Shown piece after piece: positions 1 to 7,707 of a stretch of DNA of 64,000 nucleotides; the first letter of the stretch is position 1; every line of letters starts with the position of its first letter. The stretch spans positions 6,441,447-6,505,446 of the forward strand of contig NZ_CP011492.1 of assembly GCF_001011035.1 (NCBI RefSeq), in the 5' to 3' direction. The DNA comes from Streptomyces sp. CNQ-509. GTDB taxonomy: Bacteria; Actinomycetota; Actinomycetes; Streptomycetales; Streptomycetaceae. The position numbers were made by a program, and so were the translations under genes. The notes below the pieces were generated by a model that worked only from the letters and a program-made list of their open reading frames with translations, was not told the DNA's origin and searched no databases.

Positions 1-198
1 CGGCGGTGCCCCGGGGGTCTCGATCCATGCGGGCGAGACGACGTTGACCCGGATGCCGCGGTCCTTCAGCTCGTTGGACCACGTCCGCGCGAAGGACCGG
101 ACCGCCGCCTTCGACGCCGCGTACGCGCCGAACGCCTCCACGCCGCGGTCGCCTGCGGTCGAGCCGACCAGGACGACCGAGGCCCCGTCGTTGCGCAG
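1..198 (-). pseudogene. Short-chain dehydrogenase, 5'-truncated remnant (3' end beyond window)
   Basis: Reading the minus strand from 198 to 1 gives the C-terminal half of a classical SDR: LVGSTAG with the catalytic Ser, then AYAASKAA with the Tyr and Lys, then GIRVNVVSPAWIETPG. The Rossmann half with the TGxxxGIG motif, about 130 residues, is absent. A TGA stop lies immediately upstream in the same frame (202-204), and no start codon separates it from the fragment. The DNA beyond is the promoter region of the AraC-type gene. A divergent AraC/SDR pair is common in Streptomyces, so this probably was the regulator's target gene before a deletion. Family membership is clear. The deletion is inferred. 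Confidence 0.75.
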
Positions 199-300
199 CG
201 CTCACGTTTCCCCTGCGCATCGATACTGCGGGAAGAGCGAAGTACGATCCATGATGGAGGGTCCGGACTTCTTTACGTATCGTCCAGGAGGAGGTGCCCG

Positions 301-1251
301 GTGCTCGGCTTCCGTGATCCCGTGGCCGACGCGATCGGCCTGCTCCGGCCCCGCACGGTGATCGGCCCCAGCCTCCGGGCCACGGGCGAGTGGGCGTTGC
401 GCTTCGACCCTTTCCCGCACGTGCGCATCGGGGGTCTCGTGCGCGGCACGTGCTGGCTCATCCTCGAAGGGCGCGAGCCGGTGCTCCTGCGGGAGGGCGA
501 CACCTTCATGCTGGGCAACCCCCCGCCCTACGTGCTCGCCACCTCGCCCGACGTCAGCCCGCGTCCCGCGGAGCCGGTGCTGGCGGGGGCGGCGTACGGG
601 TTCGTGCGGATCGGCCCGGAGGCCGAGGACGACCTCTACCTCTGCATCGGGCACATCGCGTTCGACGAGCGGAACGCGGGCCTCCTCACCGACCTCCTGC
701 CGCCGCTCGTGATCGTCCGCGTGTCCGATCCCCACGGCGGGCGGCTCGCGCAACTGATCGATCTCCTTGCCACCGAGGTCGGCGTCACCGCGGCCGGCGG
801 CCCGCTGGTGCAGAACCACCTCGCGCAGATCCTGCTCGTGCACATGCTGCGCGCCCACGCAGGCCAGACGGACCGGCCCACCGGCTGGCTGGGTGCCCTC
901 AACGACGACGGCGTCGGCGCCGCGCTGCGCGCCGTGCACGCCGACGTGGCCCACTCCTGGAGCCTCAAGGAGCTGGCGGAGATCAGCCGCATGTCGCGTT
1001 CCGCGTTCGCGCGGGCCTTCAAGAGCCACGTCGGGGTCCCGCCCCTGGAGTACCTGATCCAGTGGCGCATGAGCCTCGCCCGCGACGCCCTCGCCCGGGA
1101 CACGCTGCCGATCTCCGAGCTGGCGCGGGCCACGGGCTACCTCTCCGAGAGCGCGTTCAGCACCGCGTTCCGCCGCGTGGTCGGCTCGTCGCCCGCACAG
1201 TTCCGGAGCCGGGCGCGGCAGCCGCCGCAGCCGACCGCGAACGGAAGCTGA
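301..1251 (+). CDS. AraC-family transcriptional regulator (cupin plus HTH_18)
   Basis: A 316-residue regulator with an N-terminal cupin-like effector domain of the AraC-binding_6 kind (about residues 5-190) and a C-terminal double helix-turn-helix (about 205-305). The HTH part shows LKELAEISRMSRSAFARAFK followed by the AraC signature region PISELARATGYLSESAFSTAFRR. The GTG start is fixed by the strong AGGAGGAGG at 286-294. It is divergent from the truncated dehydrogenase at the window edge, and regulators of this subfamily usually control such a neighbour, so it may now lack its local target. The effector is unknown. Confidence 0.9.
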   Translation: MLGFRDPVADAIGLLRPRTVIGPSLRATGEWALRFDPFPHVRIGGLVRGTCWLILEGREPVLLREGDTFMLGNPPPYVLATSPDVSPRPAEPVLAGAAYGFVRIGPEAEDDLYLCIGHIAFDERNAGLLTDLLPPLVIVRVSDPHGGRLAQLIDLLATEVGVTAAGGPLVQNHLAQILLVHMLRAHAGQTDRPTGWLGALNDDGVGAALRAVHADVAHSWSLKELAEISRMSRSAFARAFKSHVGVPPLEYLIQWRMSLARDALARDTLPISELARATGYLSESAFSTAFRRVVGSSPAQFRSRARQPPQPTANGS

Positions 1252-1356
1252 CGGAAGCTGACGGGGGCGTCCTGTGCACCACTGCCGTGAGGCGGGTAGG
1301 CGTCACCGGCGTGACGGTGGTGACGGGGCCCGGCCCACCGGGCGGTCTGTATAGTG

Positions 1357-1372
1357 ATGCGTTCGCACGCAT
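1357..1372. promoter_or_regulatory. Palindrome upstream of argF, possible ARG box
   Basis: ATGCG-TTCGCA-CGCAT is a perfect inverted repeat 22 bp before the argF start, inside the AT-rich stretch TATAGTGATGCG. Arginine genes in Streptomyces are repressed by ArgR at degenerate palindromes with TGCAT-like arms, and this site has the right position. The match is loose, so assignment to ArgR is inference. Confidence 0.4.
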
Positions 1373-1394
1373 AGAATCTCAGGAGCGCGGAACC

Positions 1395-2393
1395 ATGGCG
1401 ATAGACCTCACCGGCCGGACCTTCGTCAAGGAGCTGGACTGCACCGCCGAGGAGCTGCACCACCTCCTGGCGCTGGCCGCCGAGCTGAAGGCGGCGAAGC
1501 GGGCGGGCACCGAGCGGCGGCGGCTGGCCGGGAAGAACGTCGCGCTGGTCTTCGAGAAGACCTCGACGCGCACCCGCGCCGCGTTCGAGGTCGCGGCGGC
1601 GGACCAGGGCGCGTCCACCACGTACATGGACCCGGCCGGCTCGCAGCTCGGCCACAAGGAGTCGGTGAAGGACACCGCCCGGGTGCTCGGGCGGATGTAC
1701 GACGCCATCCAGTACCGCGGCGCCGCCCAGTCGGCCGTCGAGGAGCTGGCCGCGTACGCGGGCGTGCCCGTCTACAACGGCCTGACCGACGAGTGGCACC
1801 CCACGCAGATGCTCGCCGACGTGCTCACCATGTCCGAGCACCGCCCGGGCCCGGTCGGGGAGATCGCGTACGCCTACCTCGGCGACGCCCGCTTCAACAT
1901 GGGCAACTCCTACCTCGTCACCGCCGCCCTGCTCGGCATGGACGTGCGCATCGTCGCGCCCCGGGAGTACTGGCCCGCCGACGCCGTCGTCGCCGGGGCC
2001 CGCCGGCTCGCCGCCGCCTCCGGCGCGCGGATCACCCTCACCGCCGACGTCGCCGAGGGCGTGGCCGGGGCCGACTTCGTCGCCACCGACGTGTGGGTCT
2101 CGATGGGGGAGCCGCAGGAGGTGTGGGACGAGCGGATCGCGGCGCTGCGCCCGTACGCGGTGACGACGGACGTGCTGCGCGCCACCGGCAACCCGGACGT
2201 CAAGTTCCTGCACTGCCTGCCCGCCTTCCACGACCTCGGCACGGCCGTCGGCCGGGAGATCCACGCGCGGCACGGACTGACGTCGCTGGAGGTCACCGAC
2301 GAGGTCTTCGAGTCGGCGCACTCCGTCGTCTTCGACGAGGCGGAGAACCGGATGCACACCATCAAGGCGCTCATGGTCGCCACCCTGGGCTGA
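1395..2393 (+). CDS. argF: Ornithine carbamoyltransferase
   Basis: Cytoplasmic enzyme that makes citrulline from ornithine and carbamoyl phosphate in arginine biosynthesis, or runs in reverse in the deiminase pathway. The 332-residue length is normal. The carbamoyl-phosphate motif STRT is at residues 57-60 (FEKTSTRTRAAFE). HPTQMLAD and the ornithine loop HCLPAFHD near the C-terminus are intact. ATG 1395 follows AGGAG at 1381-1385. The gene is alone, with no arginine deiminase or arg cluster gene beside it, as for the stand-alone argF of Streptomyces. A TGCG/CGCA palindrome 22 bp upstream may be an ArgR site. Direction of the reaction in the cell cannot be told from sequence. Confidence 0.95.
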   Translation: MAIDLTGRTFVKELDCTAEELHHLLALAAELKAAKRAGTERRRLAGKNVALVFEKTSTRTRAAFEVAAADQGASTTYMDPAGSQLGHKESVKDTARVLGRMYDAIQYRGAAQSAVEELAAYAGVPVYNGLTDEWHPTQMLADVLTMSEHRPGPVGEIAYAYLGDARFNMGNSYLVTAALLGMDVRIVAPREYWPADAVVAGARRLAAASGARITLTADVAEGVAGADFVATDVWVSMGEPQEVWDERIAALRPYAVTTDVLRATGNPDVKFLHCLPAFHDLGTAVGREIHARHGLTSLEVTDEVFESAHSVVFDEAENRMHTIKALMVATLG

Positions 2394-2475
2394 CGTCCCG
2401 CCCCCGACCGCCCGGCAGCCCGCTCCCCGGGGCCGTGCGGCGGGACGCGTGCGCCCCGGCCCCGTATCGCGTGGT

Positions 2476-2504
2476 CGTGACGACAGTCACGTACAGGTGA
2501 TAAC
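2476..2504 (+). promoter_or_regulatory. Promoter/operator module, copy 1 (anthranilate cluster)
   Basis: CGTGAC-GACA-GTCACG is a perfect inverted repeat (2476-2491). Its core TGACGACAGTCA is followed exactly 9 bp later by GATAAC (2499-2504). The same core, the same 9 bp gap and the same GATAAC recur at 9400-9426 before the acyl-CoA dehydrogenase. The layout suits a -35/-10 pair overlapped by a repressor site. The PaaX-type protein encoded in the cluster is the natural candidate to bind it (inference). Confidence 0.65.
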
Positions 2505-2555
2505 TTCGGCTTACCGCCACCGCCCGCCACCGTCTGCAGACAGGGGCCGCGCACG

Positions 2556-3383
2556 ATGAGCCCGTTCACCGGATCCGCCGGCCGCACCGCGCAGTGGGAG
2601 CATCTGCGGGTCACAGAAGACGACGGCGTCGTCACCGTCACGCTCGACCGCCCCGAGAAGCTCAACGCGCTGACCTTCGAGGCGTACGCGGACCTCCGCG
2701 ACCTCATCGCCGAGCTGGCCCGCACCGGCGGCACCCGCGCGCTCGTCCTCGCCGGCGCGGGCCGGGGCTTCTGCTCCGGCGGCGACGTCGACGAGATCAT
2801 CGGCGCCACCCTGGCCATGGACACCGGCCGGCTGCTGGACTTCAACCGCATGACGGGACAGGTCGTACGGGCCCTGCGCGAAGCCCCGTTCCCGGTGGTC
2901 GCCGCCGTGCACGGGGTCGCCGCGGGCGCCGGCGCCGTCCTCGCGCTCGCCGCCGACTTCCGCGTCGCCGACCACTCCGCGCGCTTCGCGTTCCTCTTCA
3001 CCCGCGTCGGCCTCTCCGGCGGCGACATGGGTGCCGCCTACCTGCTGCCCCGCGTCGTCGGCCTCGGCCACGCCACCCGGCTGCTGATGCTCGGCGACGC
3101 CGTGCGCGCCGCCGAGGCCGCACGCATCGGCCTCCTCAGCGAACTCGCCGACGAGGGCCGCGCCGACGAGGCCGCCCAGGCGCTGGCCCGCCGCCTCGCC
3201 GCCGGGCCCACGCTCGCGTACGCGCAGACCAAGGCGCTGCTCACCGCCGAGCTGGACATGCCGCTGGCCGCCGCCGTCGAGATGGACGCCGCCACCCAGG
3301 CGCTGCTGATGAACAGCGCCGACTACGCCGAGTTCCACGCCGCGTTCACCGCCAAGCGGCCCCCGGCCTGGCAGGGGCGCTGA
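2556..3383 (+). CDS. Enoyl-CoA hydratase/isomerase family protein (anthranilate cluster)
   Basis: A 275-residue crotonase-fold enzyme. GAGRGFCSGGDVDEI and HGVAAGAGAVLALAAD are the two oxyanion-hole segments. The usual second catalytic acid lies in SGGDMGAAYLLPR, with Asp where many hydratases have Glu. The stop is 5 bp before the monooxygenase/reductase gene, so the two are cotranscribed. In the aerobic 2-aminobenzoate pathway a hydratase of this family acts on alicyclic CoA thioesters made after dearomatisation, and that is the likely role here. It could also be a ring hydrolase of the same fold. Substrate is inferred from context. Confidence 0.88.
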   Translation: MSPFTGSAGRTAQWEHLRVTEDDGVVTVTLDRPEKLNALTFEAYADLRDLIAELARTGGTRALVLAGAGRGFCSGGDVDEIIGATLAMDTGRLLDFNRMTGQVVRALREAPFPVVAAVHGVAAGAGAVLALAADFRVADHSARFAFLFTRVGLSGGDMGAAYLLPRVVGLGHATRLLMLGDAVRAAEAARIGLLSELADEGRADEAAQALARRLAAGPTLAYAQTKALLTAELDMPLAAAVEMDAATQALLMNSADYAEFHAAFTAKRPPAWQGR

Positions 3384-3388
3384 GCGCC

Positions 3389-5698
3389 GTGCGGGCCGCG
3401 GTCATCGGCGGCGGGCCCGGCGGGCTCTACGCCGCGGCGCTCCTCAAGCGGCTCGATCCCGCCCGTACGGTCACCGTCTACGAGCGCAACGCCCCGGACA
3501 GCACGTACGGCTTCGGCGTCGTGCTCTCCGACGAGACCCTCGGCGGCATCGAGCACGCCGACCCCGCCGTCTACGCCGCGCTGCAGCGGGAGTTCGTGCG
3601 CTGGGACGACATCGACATCGTCCACCGCGGCACCGTGCAGCGCTCCGGCGGCCACGGCTTCGCGGCCCTCGGCCGCCGCCGGCTGCTCGCGGTGCTCCAG
3701 CAGCGCTGCCGCGACCTCGGCGTCGACCTGCGGTTCCGCACCGAGGCGCCGCCCGCCGCCGAACTCGCCCGCGGCCACGACCTCGTCGTCGGCGCCGACG
3801 GCGTCAACAGCGCCACCCGCGAGGCGCACGCCGACGTCTTCCGCCCGCGGATCGCCGAACACCGCTGCCGGTACGTGTGGCTGTCCGCGCCGTTCGCGTT
3901 CGGCGCCTTCCGCTTCGAGATCGTCGAGACCGACGCGGGCGTCATGCAGTTGCACGGCTACCCGTACGCGATATCGGCCGCGTCGTCGGGAGGAGCCTCC
4001 ACCGTCATCGTCGAGATGCGCGAGGAGGTCTGGCGCCGCGCCGGGTTCGACGCCTGCGGCGAGGAGGAGACGGCCAAGCGCTGCGCCGCGTACTTCGCCG
4101 ACGCGCTCGGCGGCCGGCCGCTGACGGGCAACCGCTCGCAGTGGACGGCGTTCCGCACGGTCGTCAACGACCGCTGGTGGCACCATCCTTCGCCCGGCGG
4201 CGGCGCCGTCGTCCTCCTCGGCGACGCCGCCCACACCGCGCACTTCTCCGTCGGCTCCGGCACCAAACTCGCCGTCGAGGACGCCCTCGCGCTCGCCGCG
4301 TGCGTCGGGGAGCAGCCGGACGTGCCGGCCGCGCTCGCCGCGTACGAGGCCGAGCGCAAGCCCGTCGTCGCCTCCACCCAGCGCGCCGCGCACGCCAGCC
4401 GTGAGTGGTTCGAGGACCTGGCGCGCCATCTCGGCCGCCCGCCGCGGCAGTTCGCGTTCGACCTGCTGACCCGCAGCCGCCGCATCACCCACGACAACCT
4501 GCGGCTGCGCGACCCCGGCTTCGTCGCCGCCGTGGAGCGCGAGGCGGGGGTGCCGGAGGGCACGCCGCCGATGTTCACGCCGTACACCCTCGGCGGCCTC
4601 ACGCTGCGCAACCGCGTCGTGTGCTCGCCGATGGACATGTACGTCGCCGAGGACGGCCTGCCCGGCGACTTCCACCTCGTCCACCTCGGCGCCCGCGCGC
4701 TGGGCGGCGCCGGTCTGGTGATGACCGAGATGGTCTGCGTCAGCCCCCGCGGCCGCATCACCCCCGGCTGCACCGGCCTCTGGTCGGACGAGCAGGAGGC
4801 CGGCTGGCGCCGCGTCGTCGACTTCGTACGCGGCCACGCGCCCGGCGCCGCCCTCGGCATCCAGCTCGGCCACTCCGGCCGCAAGGGCTCCACGAAGCTG
4901 ATGTGGGAGGGCATCGACGAGCCGCTGCCCGAGGGCAACTGGCCCGTCGTCGCCCCCTCCCCGCTGCCGTACCGCGCGGGCCTGAACCAGACGCCGCGCG
5001 CGCTGGACCGCGCCGGAATGGACGCGATCCGCGAGGAGTTCGCCGCCGCCGCGCGCCGCGCCGCCCGCGCCGGGTTCGACCTGCTGGAGCTGCACTGCGC
5101 GCACGGCTACCTGCTGTCCGGCTTCCTCTCCCCGCTCACCAACCGCCGCACCGACGCCTACGGAGGCGACCTCGACGCCCGGCTGCGCTACCCGCTGGAG
5201 GTCTTCGACGCGGTACGGGCCGCGTGGCCGGCCGACCGCCCCGTGACCGTGCGGATCTCCGCCACCGACTGGGCCGAGGGCGGCACCACCGCGGCCGACG
5301 CGGTCGCCGTCGCCCGCGCGTTCGCCGCCCACGGCGCGGCGGCGATCGACGTCTCCACCGGCCAGGTCGTCGCCGACGAGCAGCCGGCGTTCGGCCGCTC
5401 GTACCAGACGCCGTACGCCGACCGGATCCGGGCGGAGACGGGGATCCCGGTGATCGCGGTCGGGGCGATCTCCTCGTGGGACGACGTCAACTCGCTGATC
5501 CTCGCCGGCCGCGCCGACCTGTGCGCCCTGGGCCGCCCTCACCTCTACGACCCGCACTGGACGCTGCACGCCGCCGCCGAGCAGGGCTACACGGGACCGG
5601 GCGCGCCGTGGCCCGCCCCGTACCGCGCGGGCAGCCGCAGGCCGCCGACCGGGCGCGCCGACGGGCCGAAGCCGCGGCTGACGCTGGACGGCGGCTGA
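3389..5698 (+). CDS. FAD monooxygenase/OYE-type reductase fusion, likely 2-aminobenzoyl-CoA monooxygenase/reductase
   Basis: A 769-residue fusion. Residues 1 to about 385 are a flavin aromatic hydroxylase: AVIGGGPGGLYAA (FAD Rossmann), DLVVGADGVNS and LLGDAAHTAHFSVGSG (FAD ribityl). Residues about 395-769 are an old-yellow-enzyme reductase: FTPYTLGGLTLRNRVVCSPM, FHLVHLGARALGGAGLVMTE, LELHCAHGYLLSGFLSPLTNRRTD. This pairing is the hallmark of 2-aminobenzoyl-CoA monooxygenase/reductase, which hydroxylates and reduces anthraniloyl-CoA to a non-aromatic 2-amino-5-oxocyclohexene carboxyl-CoA. Salicylyl-CoA 5-hydroxylase is a close relative. The neighbouring ligase, regulator and RidA favour anthranilate. 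The GTG start lies 5 bp after the hydratase stop and matches the first residue of the FAD domain. Confidence 0.88.
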   Translation: MRAAVIGGGPGGLYAAALLKRLDPARTVTVYERNAPDSTYGFGVVLSDETLGGIEHADPAVYAALQREFVRWDDIDIVHRGTVQRSGGHGFAALGRRRLLAVLQQRCRDLGVDLRFRTEAPPAAELARGHDLVVGADGVNSATREAHADVFRPRIAEHRCRYVWLSAPFAFGAFRFEIVETDAGVMQLHGYPYAISAASSGGASTVIVEMREEVWRRAGFDACGEEETAKRCAAYFADALGGRPLTGNRSQWTAFRTVVNDRWWHHPSPGGGAVVLLGDAAHTAHFSVGSGTKLAVEDALALAACVGEQPDVPAALAAYEAERKPVVASTQRAAHASREWFEDLARHLGRPPRQFAFDLLTRSRRITHDNLRLRDPGFVAAVEREAGVPEGTPPMFTPYTLGGLTLRNRVVCSPMDMYVAEDGLPGDFHLVHLGARALGGAGLVMTEMVCVSPRGRITPGCTGLWSDEQEAGWRRVVDFVRGHAPGAALGIQLGHSGRKGSTKLMWEGIDEPLPEGNWPVVAPSPLPYRAGLNQTPRALDRAGMDAIREEFAAAARRAARAGFDLLELHCAHGYLLSGFLSPLTNRRTDAYGGDLDARLRYPLEVFDAVRAAWPADRPVTVRISATDWAEGGTTAADAVAVARAFAAHGAAAIDVSTGQVVADEQPAFGRSYQTPYADRIRAETGIPVIAVGAISSWDDVNSLILAGRADLCALGRPHLYDPHWTLHAAAEQGYTGPGAPWPAPYRAGSRRPPTGRADGPKPRLTLDGG

Positions 5699-5733
5699 GC
5701 GCGGGCCGCCGGCGGGGCCGGTGGTCCCCGCGC
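5699..5733. terminator. Hairpin terminator after the monooxygenase/reductase gene
   Basis: GCGCGGG (5699-5705) pairs with CCCGCGC (5727-5733) between two convergent genes. There is no U-tract, as is usual in this GC range. Confidence 0.5.
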
Positions 5734-5833
5734 GTCAGCTCTGCCGGACGCCCAACCGGTCGGAGACCGAGGTCCGTTCGTACGCCAAGGACGGCGCGAT
5801 GCGCTACCACCCCGGGTGGGGGGTTCGGGAGCG

Positions 5834-6661
5834 TCACTTCTGGAGGAATGCCAGCAGGTCCTGGTTGAACTGCTCCTTGAAGCCCGGCACGAGGGCGATG
5901 CCGTGGCTGCCGCCCTCGTAGACCTTCAGCTCGGCGCCCCGGACGATCTCGGCGGTCTTGCGGGCGGTGGCGTCGATCGGCACGATCTGGTCGTCGTCGC
6001 CGTGGACGACGAGGGTCGGGATGTCGAACTTCGCGAGGTCCTCGTGGAAGTCGGTGGCCGCGAAGGCGTCGACGCACGCGACGCCGCCCTCGATGGTCTC
6101 GTCCATGGCCATGTACCAGAACGCGTCCCTGTTGCCCTGGGTCGCCTTGGTGCCCTCGCGGTCGGCGGAGAAGAAGCCGGCGGACGCGTCCTTCCAGAAC
6201 TGCGAGCGCTCGTCGAGGATCCCGGCCTTCATGTCGTCGAAGACCTTCTGCGGCACGCCCGCGGGATTGTCCGGGCCCTGGAGCATCAGCGGCGGAATCG
6301 CCGAGAGAAGCACCGCGGAACGCACCCGCGCGGTGCCGTGCCTGCCGATGTAGCGGGCCAGCTCGCCGCCGCCCATGGAATGTGCCACCAAGGTGACGTC
6401 CCGCAGATCCAGATCGGTGAGCAGGTCGTTCAGGTCGTCGGCGAAGGTGTCGAAGTCGTACCCGTCGAAGACCGGCGTGGACCGCCCGTGGCCCCGCCGG
6501 TCGTGCGCGATGCCGCGGAAGCCGGCGTCGGCCACGGCCTTGAGCTGGTCCTGCCAGGCGTCGCCGTTCAGGGGCCAGCCGTGGATGAACACCACGGGAC
6601 GCCCCGTGCCCCAGTCCTTGTAGAAGATGTCGACACCGTCGCGCGTCGTGCAAACCGGCAT
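5834..6661 (-). CDS. Alpha/beta hydrolase of the non-haem chloroperoxidase family
   Basis: A 275-residue alpha/beta hydrolase. It has FIHGWPLNGDAWQ (oxyanion region), the nucleophile elbow AHSMGGGE, the acid in HGDDDQIVPID and the catalytic His in GGSHGIALV. The length and the GWPLNGDAW segment fit the cofactor-free haloperoxidase/arylesterase group. The start is set at 6661, where GGAAGGGA lies in front of the ATG. The longer upstream reading has no ribosome site. It sits convergently inside the anthranilate cluster, but nothing shows that it takes part. An esterase or perhydrolase role is likely; the natural substrate is unknown. Confidence 0.85.
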   Translation of the reverse strand: MPVCTTRDGVDIFYKDWGTGRPVVFIHGWPLNGDAWQDQLKAVADAGFRGIAHDRRGHGRSTPVFDGYDFDTFADDLNDLLTDLDLRDVTLVAHSMGGGELARYIGRHGTARVRSAVLLSAIPPLMLQGPDNPAGVPQKVFDDMKAGILDERSQFWKDASAGFFSADREGTKATQGNRDAFWYMAMDETIEGGVACVDAFAATDFHEDLAKFDIPTLVVHGDDDQIVPIDATARKTAEIVRGAELKVYEGGSHGIALVPGFKEQFNQDLLAFLQK

Positions 6662-6861
6662 GTCAGGAATCCCTTCCCGCGGGAGCAGCCGGGGGCGGAC
6701 CGCCGCCCGGCGATTCGGAGAGGCATGACGAGAGGATTGCGGCCGCGAAGACGGGCGGCAGCACCGCATTCATCTTCGCCACGCCGACTAAACCCCGCAA
6801 TTCGGGCACGGCCGGTGTGGAGGAGGCAGGGGGTCAGCGGCTCATCGCGCAGGACCGCCGG

Positions 6862-7698
6862 TCACGGTGCGTGCAGGGTCGCGCGGACGAACCGCGACGC
6901 GGGGGCCCGCAGGCGGTCGTCCAGGGCCGCGAAGACCGCCGCCGCGCGGGCGCCCGGCCAGTCCGGGGGCAGGACCTCGGGCGGCAGGCCCGGGTCGGCG
7001 TAGGGGAGGTGGCGCCAGGTGTCGAGGGCCAGGAGGTAGTCGCGGTACGCGTCCGGGCCGGCGGCCCGCTCCGCCGCCGGGCGGGCGGACCACCTCGCCA
7101 GCACCGGCTCGTGGGCGTCCAGGAACGCCTCGTGCAGCTTCGCCGTGGCCGGGAGGTCCCACCACCGCGCCACCGCCTCCGGCGTCGGCGTGAAGCCCTC
7201 GTGGGTGCCGCGGAAGAGGTCGACGTACGGGGCGAGTTCCAGGCGGCTCAGGGTGTGCCGGGTCTCCTCCGCCACGTGCGCCGGGGCGATCCACACACCC
7301 GGGGCCGCCTGCCCGAAGCCGAGCCGGGCCAGCCGGGAGCGCAGCAGGTGGCGCTTGCGGCGTTCCTGCTCCGGCACGGAGAAGACCGCCAGCAGCCAGT
7401 CGCCGGGGCCCGCGGGGGCCTCCCGGCGGTAGATGCGGCGGTCGCCGTCGTCGAGGAGGGTGCGGGCGGACGGGGACAGGGCGTACGCGGCCTCGCCCTC
7501 GTGCCGTACGGGCACCAGCAGCCCGCGCCGCTTGAGCCGGGAGACCGCGGAGCGCACCGCGGGCGGGTCCACGCCCACCGCGCCCAGCAGCCGGATCAGC
7601 GCCGCCACGGGCACGCGCCCGGAGCCCGCGTCCTCGCCGCGGCCGAACGCGCCGTAGAAGCTGACGATCAGGGACCGCGGGGTTCGTTCGGCTGGCAC
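6862..7698 (-). CDS. PaaX-family transcriptional repressor
   Basis: A 278-residue PaaX-type protein. The N-terminal winged helix (about 8-80) contains TPRSLIVSFYGAFGR and VRSAVSRLKRRGLL. The middle domain carries the family segment DWLLAVFSVPEQERRKRHLLRSRLARLGFG followed by PGVWIAP, and the C-terminal domain ends near 270. PaaX proteins repress aromatic-CoA catabolic genes and are released by the aryl-CoA made by the pathway ligase. The gene starts 9 bp after the ligase stop, so ligase and repressor are cotranscribed. The effector is therefore probably 2-aminobenzoyl-CoA, and the likely operators are the TGACGACAGTCA sites at 2478 and 9400 (both inferred). Confidence 0.9.
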   Translation of the reverse strand: MPAERTPRSLIVSFYGAFGRGEDAGSGRVPVAALIRLLGAVGVDPPAVRSAVSRLKRRGLLVPVRHEGEAAYALSPSARTLLDDGDRRIYRREAPAGPGDWLLAVFSVPEQERRKRHLLRSRLARLGFGQAAPGVWIAPAHVAEETRHTLSRLELAPYVDLFRGTHEGFTPTPEAVARWWDLPATAKLHEAFLDAHEPVLARWSARPAAERAAGPDAYRDYLLALDTWRHLPYADPGLPPEVLPPDWPGARAAAVFAALDDRLRAPASRFVRATLHAP

Positions 7699-7707
7699 TC
7701 GATCACT

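Noticed and set aside
202..1029. Long open frame on the minus strand over the AraC gene
   Set aside because: It is the antisense of a gene with clear family motifs. High-GC DNA keeps many such frames open.
1137..2357. Minus-strand open frame across argF
   Set aside because: Its text is Gly/Arg/Val-rich without motifs, and argF is intact on the other strand.
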